From Saprospiraceae bacterium (GTDB taxonomy: Bacteria > Bacteroidota > Bacteroidia > Chitinophagales > Saprospiraceae), in contig JALSGS010000034.1 in the NCBI GenBank assembly GCA_026982695.1, positions 310,001-374,000 on the forward strand: a stretch of DNA of 64,000 nucleotides, in the 5' to 3' direction. The notes below the pieces were generated by a model. The model saw only the letters and a list, made by a program, of their open reading frames with translations. It was not told where the DNA came from and did no database searches. Position numbers and translations under genes: made by a program. Of this stretch, positions 1 to 8,231 are shown piece by piece (position 1 is the stretch's first letter; every line of letters starts with the position of its first letter).

Positions 1-1904
1 CATCCTAAAGAAATCCGCTGAGTGTATAGTTGTGGAAGTAATGTGCCTACATAGGTGTCGGGTATCCACACGGTATCTGTAGGGCAACTGAGTGGCAGGG
101 GAAGTTCGGCGCATTGCCGGGGTTGACATTGGGTGGGACATTCAGAAATGGGCAGAAAAACTTGTGCGCGTATGGTATGAGGTACTTCAGGCTCGCTACA
201 GTTGCTGACAGGGCATGGGTCATAAGGCAGCATCACTACTTCGGGAGGCTGAGGACAATGCCAGAGAGCGCCCCACAATAGTTCATGTACCAGAGTTGTG
301 GAGCCCATGACATACTCTTGATACCCCAATAAGAGGGAAGTGGAGTCTAGCCAGGCGAGGCTGTCGGGTAGGTGGCCGTTGAGCATGTAGGTGTTGGTAT
401 CGTGTGGCTGTAGTCCCTCAGGAAACTCTAGGGCTATCCATAGGAAGGTAGCTGAGTCTGCTGCAGAAAGGTATTCTTCAATAGCGAGGTGAAAAATTAG
501 ATTGGTATCGGATAGCCCAATACTTTCTGCACTGAGTGAGACGGAAGGCATATCGATTTCGGGAATAGATAGCTCTTGGGTGTATAAGTAAGGATTACCG
601 CAGCTATCGGTATATGATACTGCTATTTTCCAGCGCGGTGTGGTGCGGGTACATCCTTGATTTTCCGTGCAAAGTAGATAATCCCATCTCAATTCGGGGG
701 CAGCTCCTGGGGGTAAGACTATGTTGTCGAAGCTGATACCCACTCCTGAGGCTGTGTTGAGGTCGATGTCGTTTGTAGTAGGACAATTAGCGCTGGCAGG
801 TGATAGCCAAGTGGGGGAAAAGTCAATAGACGTTCCACTCATCCAGGCGGCTAATGAGCTTTGTACGATAGACAGTGGTGCCTCTGGCTCACTATCTATG
901 AGCACGGACAACTCATAGGCAACGTTGTTTCCCACATTTTGGAGGTGAAGTGTAATGGGGAACGTACCGCAATAACAGCTAAGTGTATCTATACTCCATT
1001 GCAAATGCAATTGAGGTGAGGTATTGGGTTGTGGCAGGACTTCGATTACCGCTGTTGCTTCGTGTACTTGGCATGTTGTGTTTTGGCATCCCCAGCTCGT
1101 GCGCAATTGAGCAATGCTCGTGACGGGTTGATCGCCCGAGCAAGATGCAGCGTGGATATATTCTACAATGACGAGCTCTTCGCCTTGTTCGAACAATGTG
1201 TCGCTATCACCTATGGCTGTAAAATCATCGCCATCGAGTAGCAGTTGAAACAGTCCACTTGTGTTGGATAATACTTCCCCTTGAGGTGAGGTAATAGATA
1301 AAGCAGTAGTTGTATAATTATCTGTAAAGATAAATTTCGTTAGGGCACCAGGGCGGGTATTGCGCACGCGAATTTCTCGCACGAGTGTTTCGCCTATCTG
1401 TATGGAACTGATCGTCGGGTTTACCTGGGTGATGAACAGAGAAGGCGCATACGCATTAAATGGCGAGCTGGTAGCAGAAGTGATGCCGCCTTCGTAATTG
1501 AGTGTTGCCAGGACTACAAACAGCTCACCTGAGTTGATGCAATCATATAGCGCACAGCTTGCCGCTAGCTGTAGTACTACGACGGCTGTGTCATTAGGAG
1601 CTATATTGGGCAAAGCAAAAAGAGGCTGAGTGGGATCATTTAAGTTGGCTTCCATCGCCCCACTAATGCTCCCTACTTGATAGACAATGCCACAGTCATT
1701 GCCCAAAGTGGTGGTGAAATGCAGGGAGAGCAGATTACTTGTGAGATAGGTACTGGTAGTATTAGCGATGTGCACTTCCAGGGTGTCGGCATCGCAGGAG
1801 CTCAGCTCGTCAGGGGGAATAATGAGCACATTTTGGGCAAATGCAAGGGGGGCACAAAACCACAATACCATACACAACAGCCACGTGGGCAGACGCACAT
1901 TCAT
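1..1904 (-). CDS. Secreted protein of unknown function, 5' part only
   Basis: An uninterrupted frame of 634 codons starts with ATG at 1904 and leaves the window at the left edge without a stop, so the C-terminus is unseen. The first residues, MNVRLPTWLLCMVLWFCAPL followed by AFAQ, form a clear signal peptide with cleavage after AFAQ. The mature part is rich in Thr, Ser, Asp and Cys with short beta-strand-like stretches, like the repeated Ig-type domains of large Bacteroidota surface proteins, but I recognise no named family. Late in the visible part it becomes Cys/Pro rich (CPTQCQPRQC). A T9SS sorting domain would be expected beyond the edge; that is inference. There is no Shine-Dalgarno sequence. 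The gene lies downstream of kdsD on the same strand, 130 bases away, and the gap contains a palindrome. Confidence 0.85.
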   Translation of the reverse strand, partial: MNVRLPTWLLCMVLWFCAPLAFAQNVLIIPPDELSSCDADTLEVHIANTTSTYLTSNLLSLHFTTTLGNDCGIVYQVGSISGAMEANLNDPTQPLFALPNIAPNDTAVVVLQLAASCALYDCINSGELFVVLATLNYEGGITSATSSPFNAYAPSLFITQVNPTISSIQIGETLVREIRVRNTRPGALTKFIFTDNYTTTALSITSPQGEVLSNTSGLFQLLLDGDDFTAIGDSDTLFEQGEELVIVEYIHAASCSGDQPVTSIAQLRTSWGCQNTTCQVHEATAVIEVLPQPNTSPQLHLQWSIDTLSCYCGTFPITLHLQNVGNNVAYELSVLIDSEPEAPLSIVQSSLAAWMSGTSIDFSPTWLSPASANCPTTNDIDLNTASGVGISFDNIVLPPGAAPELRWDYLLCTENQGCTRTTPRWKIAVSYTDSCGNPYLYTQELSIPEIDMPSVSLSAESIGLSDTNLIFHLAIEEYLSAADSATFLWIALEFPEGLQPHDTNTYMLNGHLPDSLAWLDSTSLLLGYQEYVMGSTTLVHELLWGALWHCPQPPEVVMLPYDPCPVSNCSEPEVPHTIRAQVFLPISECPTQCQPRQCAELPLPLSCPTDTVWIPDTYVGTLLPQLYTQRISLG

Positions 1905-1934
1905 AAAGTAGGTTTGGGCAGTTTAATTTGGTTG

Positions 1935-1951
1935 AATTGCCAGAGGCAATT
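1935..1951. promoter_or_regulatory. Inverted repeat in the leader of the secreted protein gene
   Basis: AATTGCC and GGCAATT are separated by AGA, giving a 17-base palindrome 31 bases upstream of the ATG at 1904. No run of T follows it on either strand, so an operator or leader hairpin is more likely than a terminator. No exact TAnnTTTG box is seen in this gap. Confidence 0.35.
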
Positions 1952-2034
1952 TAGTAAAATGGGTGATTAGCCTTGAATATGAGTGTATAAAAGGTTTAAA
2001 GAATGTATTAATGGAGTCACTTGTTTGGTGTAGC

Positions 2035-3006
2035 TTAGATAAGCCCTTCGCGAATCAGGTCGTGTAGGTGTACTACCCCCAGGTATTTGTTGCCTTCAGC
2101 TACGAGCAGCTGAGTGATGCTGTGTTGCCGCATAAGGTTGAGGGCACGTACAGCTAGTTCATCAGGTGCAACGGTTTGGGGTTGGTGGGTCATCACTTGG
2201 CCTGCAGTGAGACCATTAAGGGTGTCGAATCGCTGGAGCATGCGCCTTAAGTCGCCATCTGTGATGATTCCACGCAGGTGTTGTTGCGCGTCGAGCACGG
2301 CGGTGCATCCCAGCCGGCGAGAAGAGATTTCGACAATAGTATCTCGCAAAGGTGTGTCTAAATAAACCACGGGGCGTTCGTTGTGCGGGTATAAGTCGCT
2401 TACACGCAAATAGAGTTGTTTGCCCAATGTGCCACCCGGATGAAACTGAGCGAAGTCTTTTGGCGTAAATCCACGTAGTGCCAGAAGGGCTGTAGCTAAG
2501 GCATCGCCCAATACCACTTGTGCGGTAGTGCTGGTGGTGGGGGCTAAGTTGTTGGGGTCAGCTTCTTGTGTGACAGGAGTGAACAAGATGTAGTCGGCCT
2601 GTCGAGCCAGCCAAGAGTCTCGGTTGGCCACCATAGCTACTAAGGTTTGCCCCATGTGCTTGAGTAGAGGTACGAGCACCTTGATCTCTGGCGTATGGCC
2701 GCTTTTGGAAATGCAAATGATGACATCTTCGGGGCGGATCATGCCCAGATCTCCGTGAATGGCGTCAGCTGCGTGCATGAATAAGGCAGGAGTGCCTGTA
2801 GAGTTGAGCGTGGCTACAATCTTTTGTGCGATGAGGGCACTTTTACCTATACCAGTGATCACTACGCGGCCTTTGGCGCGATAGATCAGCTGAACTACTT
2901 GGCAAAAATCCTGATCGATTGAGGCACGTAGGCTTGCTATAGCTTCGGCTTCTATAGCAATCGTTTTCAATGCGGTTTCAGTGATTAACTCATTGGTTTG
3001 CTGCAC
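2035..3006 (-). CDS. kdsD: D-arabinose-5-phosphate isomerase (KdsD/GutQ family)
   Basis: 323 residues. This cytoplasmic enzyme interconverts D-ribulose 5-phosphate and D-arabinose 5-phosphate, the first step of Kdo synthesis for lipopolysaccharide. An N-terminal SIS domain (about residues 30-180) carries VVITGIGKSALIAQK and the phosphate-binding ICISKSGHTPEI; two CBS domains follow (about 205-265 and 270-323), with GIITDGDLRR in the first and GVVHLHDLIR in the second. The length matches the usual 320-330 residues of the family. The gene stands alone next to a structured RNA on the opposite strand; no TAnnTTTG box is visible upstream on its strand. GutQ-type and KdsD-type enzymes cannot be told apart by sequence alone, but the housekeeping role is likely here. 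Confidence 0.93.
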   Translation of the reverse strand: MQQTNELITETALKTIAIEAEAIASLRASIDQDFCQVVQLIYRAKGRVVITGIGKSALIAQKIVATLNSTGTPALFMHAADAIHGDLGMIRPEDVIICISKSGHTPEIKVLVPLLKHMGQTLVAMVANRDSWLARQADYILFTPVTQEADPNNLAPTTSTTAQVVLGDALATALLALRGFTPKDFAQFHPGGTLGKQLYLRVSDLYPHNERPVVYLDTPLRDTIVEISSRRLGCTAVLDAQQHLRGIITDGDLRRMLQRFDTLNGLTAGQVMTHQPQTVAPDELAVRALNLMRQHSITQLLVAEGNKYLGVVHLHDLIREGLI

Positions 3007-3013
3007 TTTTTGT

Positions 3014-3021
3014 TATCTTTG
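3014..3021 (+). promoter_or_regulatory. Bacteroidota -7 promoter box TATCTTTG
   Basis: Exact match to TAnnTTTG, with TTGG 17 bases upstream (2993-2996) as a possible -33 element. The predicted start is near 3028, eight bases past the start codon of the divergent kdsD. It could drive the structured RNA at 3082-3296 as a longer precursor, or read on towards recQ. Confidence 0.5.
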
Positions 3022-3081
3022 GCGGCTTTTTAGGAAAAAAGTGGCTTTTTGACACTAAGATGTGAAGTACCGTGAACGATT

Positions 3082-3296
3082 GACTGCCTCATACCGTTTG
3101 TAGGTGTTGGCACATGAAAAAGAGCATACTTAGGGTTTTTGAAGGCCGTAGCTAGTGTAGTTCTGATAGCAAAAGCTGCGAGCAAAAATGGGATATTTTC
3201 GTCCAAAAACCATTAAATTGAGAACTCAAAGGGACAAGCTAAGCGCTTACCTTCCAAAGATTTTTACGTCTGCGTGCCAAGGCGCAGTCTTTTTTT
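3082..3296 (+). ncRNA. Rod-shaped structured small RNA, 6S RNA (SsrS) candidate
   Basis: No gene fits here, but six complementary pairs are strictly nested: GACTGC 3082-3087 with GCAGTC 3284-3289; TTGGCAC 3107-3113 with GTGCCAA 3274-3280; GAAGG 3141-3145 with CCTTC 3250-3254; TAGCT 3149-3153 with AGCTA 3237-3241; AGTTCT 3159-3164 with AGAACT 3221-3226; AATGG 3187-3191 with CCATT 3210-3214. This leaves a closing stem, a large unpaired bubble (3114-3140 opposite 3255-3273) and a long apical arm, which is the layout of 6S RNA, the RNA polymerase decoy. T7 follows at 3290-3296, and CTGCG/CGCAG (3270-3287) can form the terminator hairpin instead. The 5' end is uncertain: TTTG at 3048-3051 lies at a fitting distance, but the -7 box there (TACCGTGA, 3068) is poor. 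The identity as 6S is inference. Confidence 0.6.
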
Positions 3297-3404
3297 GTGA
3301 AAAACGAAAAGCGCCCAAAAACCATAACTAGTGACAAGAGAAAGGCTAAAATTTTTCATTTAGCTTGAGCCGATTGTTTGAGAGTGGAAAATGCAAATTT
3401 TTAA

Positions 3405-5624
3405 ATGACCAAACCCATGATTGCAACGAGAGATCATTTGCACGAGGCGCTGCAGCAGTACTTCGGGTTTGACGAATTCAAGGGAGAGCAAGAAGCGATC
3501 ATCAAGAGTGTGCTAGAAGGAGTACACACGTTCGTCATCATGCCTACAGGTGGAGGCAAATCGCTGTGTTATCAGCTGCCAGCATTAATGATGGAAGGTA
3601 CGGCCATTGTGATTTCGCCACTTATTGCACTGATGAAAAATCAGGTGGATGTTTTGCGTGGCTACAGTACGGAAAACGAGGTGGCTCACTTTCTCAATTC
3701 GTCGTTGAGCCGTACTCAGATGAAGCGGGTCAAGCAAGATATTATGAGTGGTAAGACTAAATTACTGTATATCGCTCCAGAAACGCTGACTAAGGACGAG
3801 AACCTCCAGTTTTTCCAGCACGTAAATATATCCTTTGTTGCTGTAGATGAGGCTCATTGCATTTCGGAATGGGGACACGATTTTCGCCCTGAATATCGCC
3901 GGATTCGCACCATGATTGATGCTATTGGCAAGGATATTCCCATTATTGCACTTACTGCTACAGCTACCCCTAAGGTGCAAGCCGATATTGTGAAAAATTT
4001 GGAGATGGATCCGGTGCGCACCTTTATCTCTTCTTTCAATCGAGATAATCTCTACTACGAAGTACGTCCCAAAGGAAAAAAAGACGCCACGATAAAGAAC
4101 ATCGTCCAACTGATCAAAAAGATTCATGCTACTCAGGGGCGTTCGGGCATTATATATGTACAGGCGCGTAAATCGACAGAGGAGATAGCCAAGGCACTTG
4201 ACGTCAATGGTATTAAAGCAGCGCCTTATCATGCAGGGCTTGACCCCAAGACGCGTGCCCAGACGCAGGATGCCTTCCTCATGGAAGAAATTGATGTGAT
4301 TGTAGCTACTATAGCTTTTGGTATGGGCATTGACAAGCCCGATGTGCGCTTTGTGATTCACTATGACATTCCTAAAAGTATAGAAAACTACTACCAAGAG
4401 ACGGGACGTGCTGGGCGTGATGGCTTGCCTGCTACCTGTGTGGCCTATTATGCTTACAAGGACATCCTTAAGCTGGAAAAATTCTTGCGCGATAAACCCG
4501 TGGCCGAACGCGAGATGAGCGCACAGCTCATGCAAGAAATCATGGCCTATGCAGAAACTACGGGTTGTCGTCGCAAATTTCTCTTACATTATTTTGGCGA
4601 ACAGTTCGACGAGCAGCACTGCAATGACATGTGCGACAATTGCCGCCACCCCAAGGAAAAAGTTGATGTGACGCAGCAGATGCAAATGGCGCTCCAAGCT
4701 GTGGTAGAGTTGGAAGAAAACTACAAAATAAAAACACTGGTAGACTTCCTCGTGGGCAAAGAGACCAAAGAGATGAAGGACTATCGCTTTACAGAGCGCC
4801 CGCTATTTGGAGCAGGAAAAGAAAAAGACGAAAACTTCTGGAGCTCGGTATTGCGTCATGCGCTGCTCAACGACTTGTTGCACAAAGACATTGAATCGTA
4901 TGGCTTGCTCAAGCTCACACGACAGGGGCATCAGTTCATAAAGCAACCTTGGCCCATACACATCCCGCTCAACATCAACTATGATGAGGTAAGCCTTGAA
5001 GATGACGAGCCCGTAGGCCGCACTGCGGTGTTGGATCAGACCTTGCTCAACATTCTCAAGGACTTGCGCAAGCGTGAAGCGCAAAAGCACGATGTACCAC
5101 CGTATGTCATCTTTCAGGAGCCCTCACTTGAAGAGATGGCTACGCTTTATCCGCTAACTGTAGAAGATATGTCGCATATCAGTGGGGTGAGTAAGGGTAA
5201 GGCTTTGCGCTATGGTCGTCCTTTTTTGCAGGCTATTGCCAAATATGTGGAAGAACACGATATCGAGCGCCCTACCGACTTTGTGGTCAAGCAAGTGGCT
5301 AACAAGTCAAAGGTCAAGGTCAATATCATTCAGGCAATAGATCGCAAGATCCCCCTTCCCGATATAGCTGCCGATAATGATCTGACGATGGATGAGCTGT
5401 TGGAGGAAATGTATGCGATTGTCAGCTCGGGTACCAAGCTCAACATTGACTACTACATTGATGAAGTGATGGATGAATACACAGCTGAAGATATCTACGA
5501 CTACTTCTTGGAAGCGGAAAGTGATTCGCTGGAAGAGGCTTGGGCAGCGCTCAAAGAGGATGATATTACAGCTGAGGAAATCCAACTTGTGCGCATCAAG
5601 TTTCTTTCTGAGCTGGCTAATTGA
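3405..5624 (+). CDS. recQ: ATP-dependent DNA helicase RecQ
   Basis: 739 residues, within the range of Bacteroidota RecQ proteins. It unwinds DNA 3' to 5' in recombination and repair. Visible in order: helicase motif I MPTGGGKSLCYQLPAL (about residues 46-61), DEAH box VDEAHCISEWGHD, motif III TATAT, motif VI YYQETGRAGRDG, the four-cysteine zinc site (CRRKFLLHYFG, then CNDMCDNC), a winged-helix RQC domain, an HRDC domain (about 530-610), and a C-terminal helix-turn-helix extension (about 640-739) as in RecQ proteins of this phylum. ATG at 3405 and ATG at 3414 are both possible starts. No exact TAnnTTTG box lies between the upstream RNA terminator and the start. A strong terminator follows the gene. 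Confidence 0.96.
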   Translation: MTKPMIATRDHLHEALQQYFGFDEFKGEQEAIIKSVLEGVHTFVIMPTGGGKSLCYQLPALMMEGTAIVISPLIALMKNQVDVLRGYSTENEVAHFLNSSLSRTQMKRVKQDIMSGKTKLLYIAPETLTKDENLQFFQHVNISFVAVDEAHCISEWGHDFRPEYRRIRTMIDAIGKDIPIIALTATATPKVQADIVKNLEMDPVRTFISSFNRDNLYYEVRPKGKKDATIKNIVQLIKKIHATQGRSGIIYVQARKSTEEIAKALDVNGIKAAPYHAGLDPKTRAQTQDAFLMEEIDVIVATIAFGMGIDKPDVRFVIHYDIPKSIENYYQETGRAGRDGLPATCVAYYAYKDILKLEKFLRDKPVAEREMSAQLMQEIMAYAETTGCRRKFLLHYFGEQFDEQHCNDMCDNCRHPKEKVDVTQQMQMALQAVVELEENYKIKTLVDFLVGKETKEMKDYRFTERPLFGAGKEKDENFWSSVLRHALLNDLLHKDIESYGLLKLTRQGHQFIKQPWPIHIPLNINYDEVSLEDDEPVGRTAVLDQTLLNILKDLRKREAQKHDVPPYVIFQEPSLEEMATLYPLTVEDMSHISGVSKGKALRYGRPFLQAIAKYVEEHDIERPTDFVVKQVANKSKVKVNIIQAIDRKIPLPDIAADNDLTMDELLEEMYAIVSSGTKLNIDYYIDEVMDEYTAEDIYDYFLEAESDSLEEAWAALKEDDITAEEIQLVRIKFLSELAN

Positions 5625-5654
5625 TGCCGGTTTCAGATAGCGTGCTGTGAGTCG

Positions 5655-5693
5655 AGCCCCGATGATCCGAGAACGTCATCGGGGCTTGTTTTT
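5655..5693 (+). terminator. Rho-independent terminator of recQ
   Basis: AGCCCCGATGA (5655-5665) pairs perfectly with TCATCGGGGCT (5676-5686) around a 10-base loop, followed by TGTTTTT. It separates recQ from the next promoter. Confidence 0.9.
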
Positions 5694-5721
5694 GGCTGCT
5701 CGTACAACGGTATTGATTCCC

Positions 5722-5729
5722 TATCTTTG
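5722..5729 (+). promoter_or_regulatory. -7 promoter box TATCTTTG for the acyltransferase pair
   Basis: Exact TAnnTTTG match placed just after the recQ terminator. The predicted start near 5736 gives an 11-base leader before the ATG at 5747. No good -33 box is seen at the usual distance. Confidence 0.7.
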
Positions 5730-5746
5730 AGTACAATTCACTCCTT

Positions 5747-7348
5747 ATGGAGCCTTCTTCTTCACATCTCATGCCAGATCGCTCCAATACTGCCTCTATG
5801 CTATCGGGTAGTCGACAGGTACAGATGCACCTTAGCTCTTTTGATCGTCGACGTATACCTAAATCGGGGCCTTATTTAGTAGTGGCCAATCGCTTGTGGG
5901 CGGGCATAGACGAATCCTTGCTATGGGATGTATTTGGCCAGTCAGCAAAGTATGTACGTGTGCTCGTACCCAATGTGGATTACTTGCCGGAGTCGTTGAA
6001 GAAGTATGCTTTGACGTTGCCCTTATTGTCGCATTTGCTGAAAGGGAAAAAGTCACTAAAAAAGGCGCTCCATAAGGTACGCCATGTAATATCAGAAGAG
6101 GGAGTTTTGCTCTTGTCTCTACCTTTTGGCAGTAGCCGATTGGGTGCTGAGCCCTTATTATGGCAGCGGCGTAAGCCACTTTTTCGCTTTTTGTCCAAGT
6201 TGAGTGTACCTATTGTGCCCGTGCGTTTGGCATGGATACATCGAAGGGGGTGGTGCCCTTCATCTGTACTGGATGCTCCAGTAAAGGTGATAATACGCAT
6301 AGGTACCCCTATTGAACCTGAACAGCTACAGCGTCTTGGCAATACGCGCATGTTTCGAAGGTATTTGCATGCACGCATTTTTGCGTTGGGCACGGGTATA
6401 GAAGTGAAGCCTTTGTTGCAGTTGCCTGCTTTGGGGCAACGATCTGATAAGGCCCAACCTGTGGCAGCAGCTGAGCCACCTGAAGCTATCGCAAAAGAGA
6501 TTACATCACTTTCCTTTGGTCATTTGTTGGTAGCACAAGGCAAATACGAAGTATGGATAGCTGAGGCACGCGAAATTCCCCATGCCTTACGCGAGATTGG
6601 CCGACTGCGTGAACTGACCTTTCGAGCTGTAGGTGAAGGTACGGGTAAAGCGCGTGATCTGGATGAATACGATTTGTACTACTTGCAGCTCATTATATGG
6701 GATCGCCAGGCCAGGCGCATTGTAGGTGGCTACCGTATGGGGCCGGGCGATCGCATTTTTGCTGACCATGGACCGAGTGGCTTTTATATCAGCAGCTTGT
6801 TTAAGGTAAAGCCCGGTTTTTGGCCCATTATGAGACAGGCTGTAGAGCTAGGGCGTTCTTACATCATACCGCAGTACCAACGCCAACCTTTGCCACTCTT
6901 TTTGTTGTGGAAGGGTATTTTGCACTATCTGCTGCGTTATCCGCAGTATCGATATCTATATGGCCCGGTTAGTATCAGCAAATATTTTAGCCATATATCG
7001 CGCAGTCTGATTGTAGCTTATATCCGCAAGTATTTTTACGATGAGTCATTGGCTCAATATCTGGTGCCTCGCAAACCCTTTCGTCCACAAATAGGGGAAA
7101 TAGACTTGGCGTCATTGATAGGGCAGCTGGGGCCAGAAATTCGCTCGCTTGATCGCCTTATAGAAGAGATTGAGCCAGAGCACATCCGATTGCCAGTACT
7201 TATCAGGCAGTATGTCAAACTCAATGCGCGATTCATCAGCTTTAATGTCGATCCGCATTTTTCCAATGTACTCGATGGCTTTATATTGCTCGACTTGCAA
7301 GATGTGCCTTATGCGATGATAGAAGCCCTGAAAAAAGAAACAAAATGA
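5747..7348 (+). CDS. OlsF/GlsB-like aminolipid N-acyltransferase fused to a degenerate acyltransferase domain
   Basis: 533 residues in two parts. Residues about 25-235 resemble the PlsC/hemolysin-type acyltransferase fold, but the catalytic histidine of the NHxxxxxD block is arginine (VANRLWAGIDE) and the usual FPEG/FPAG block reads SLPFGSSR, so the acid is missing as well. Residues about 260-470 are an intact GNAT-type N-acyltransferase with the family signature FRAVGEGTGKARDLDEYD and IVGGYRMGPGD, as in OlsB, GlsB and the C-terminal half of OlsF. These enzymes N-acylate ornithine or glycine with a hydroxy fatty acid to make membrane aminolipids. The next gene overlaps by four bases (ATGA) and is an intact PlsC, probably supplying the O-acylation step. 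The substrate amino acid cannot be told from sequence. Confidence 0.8.
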   Translation: MEPSSSHLMPDRSNTASMLSGSRQVQMHLSSFDRRRIPKSGPYLVVANRLWAGIDESLLWDVFGQSAKYVRVLVPNVDYLPESLKKYALTLPLLSHLLKGKKSLKKALHKVRHVISEEGVLLLSLPFGSSRLGAEPLLWQRRKPLFRFLSKLSVPIVPVRLAWIHRRGWCPSSVLDAPVKVIIRIGTPIEPEQLQRLGNTRMFRRYLHARIFALGTGIEVKPLLQLPALGQRSDKAQPVAAAEPPEAIAKEITSLSFGHLLVAQGKYEVWIAEAREIPHALREIGRLRELTFRAVGEGTGKARDLDEYDLYYLQLIIWDRQARRIVGGYRMGPGDRIFADHGPSGFYISSLFKVKPGFWPIMRQAVELGRSYIIPQYQRQPLPLFLLWKGILHYLLRYPQYRYLYGPVSISKYFSHISRSLIVAYIRKYFYDESLAQYLVPRKPFRPQIGEIDLASLIGQLGPEIRSLDRLIEEIEPEHIRLPVLIRQYVKLNARFISFNVDPHFSNVLDGFILLDLQDVPYAMIEALKKETK

Positions 7349-8154
7349 AGAAGACGCATGTATTGTCACCTCCATTGCCCCAGAAGGCACCTCCTTTGCC
7401 TTTCAGCACAATAGTGGCTGTGGGGCGTGCCTTTTTTATGGTAGGCTGTACCTTGTGGCATCTGGTTCCCTTGTTGATACAGAGTGCGGTGTGGGGGCAT
7501 GATATGAACCGCTCTTTGCGTGTACGTAAGCGCTGGGCCCCTCATGTGCTGGGTGGTTTGGGAGTGCGTATATGGCGCACGAGCCCATTGCCTCAACACG
7601 AGGGCCCTGCCCTATATGTGGGTAACCATCGATCATATTTGGATCCCATAGTAGTGTTACGCGATGTAGAAGCGCTGCCGGTAGCTAAGGCTGAAGTAGC
7701 TTCGTGGCCACTAATCGGTTTTGCTGCCAAAGCTACGGGTATCATGTACGTCAAGCGACAGAGCAAGCGAAGTCGTCTTTCTACATTAATGGCTATTCGA
7801 CAAACACTTATCAATGGCCATTCGGTGTTGCTTTACCCAGAAGGCACTACCCATCTCCAGGCCCGTACCATCTCTTTTAGAAAAGGTGGCTTTCGGGTAG
7901 CTGCTGAGCTAGGCATTCCCGTGATCCCCATAGCAATCGACTATCCCGACTCGAGCAATGCTTGGGTAGGCGATGATGCGTTTATTCCTCACTTTTTACG
8001 TGTGTTTGGCAAGAAATTCATGGATGTGTATATCAGTTATGGACCACCGTTGTACGACGACGATCCTGAGCACTTGATACGTCGTACGCGAGAATGGATC
8101 GATGAGCAGTTGGCAAGGTGGCCACGCCTCGATCTCGCTCGGCCGCTCAAGTGA
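7345..8154 (+). CDS. PlsC-family lysolipid O-acyltransferase
   Basis: 269 residues. It carries the full set of acyltransferase blocks: VGNHRSYLDP (HX4D), GIMYVKRQSKRSR, LLYPEGTTH and VIPIAIDYP. A hydrophobic stretch near residues 25-48 suggests membrane association. Its start overlaps the stop of the upstream OlsF/GlsB-like gene, so the two are very likely translated together. By analogy with the GlsB-GlsA pair of Bacteroides it may add the second, ester-linked acyl chain to the lyso-aminolipid; a general 1-acylglycerol-3-phosphate acyltransferase is the alternative. Confidence 0.85.
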   Translation: MKKTHVLSPPLPQKAPPLPFSTIVAVGRAFFMVGCTLWHLVPLLIQSAVWGHDMNRSLRVRKRWAPHVLGGLGVRIWRTSPLPQHEGPALYVGNHRSYLDPIVVLRDVEALPVAKAEVASWPLIGFAAKATGIMYVKRQSKRSRLSTLMAIRQTLINGHSVLLYPEGTTHLQARTISFRKGGFRVAAELGIPVIPIAIDYPDSSNAWVGDDAFIPHFLRVFGKKFMDVYISYGPPLYDDDPEHLIRRTREWIDEQLARWPRLDLARPLK

Positions 8155-8231
8155 GCACAATTATAGTGAGGATGGAAAGCCATTCAGGAAGGGCAGGGGC
8201 TTGCTTCTTATTATTTGCCAAATAGAGGTTT

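Noticed and set aside
3762-4535. 257-codon minus-strand frame inside recQ
   Set aside because: It lies opposite the conserved helicase core and is an antisense shadow.
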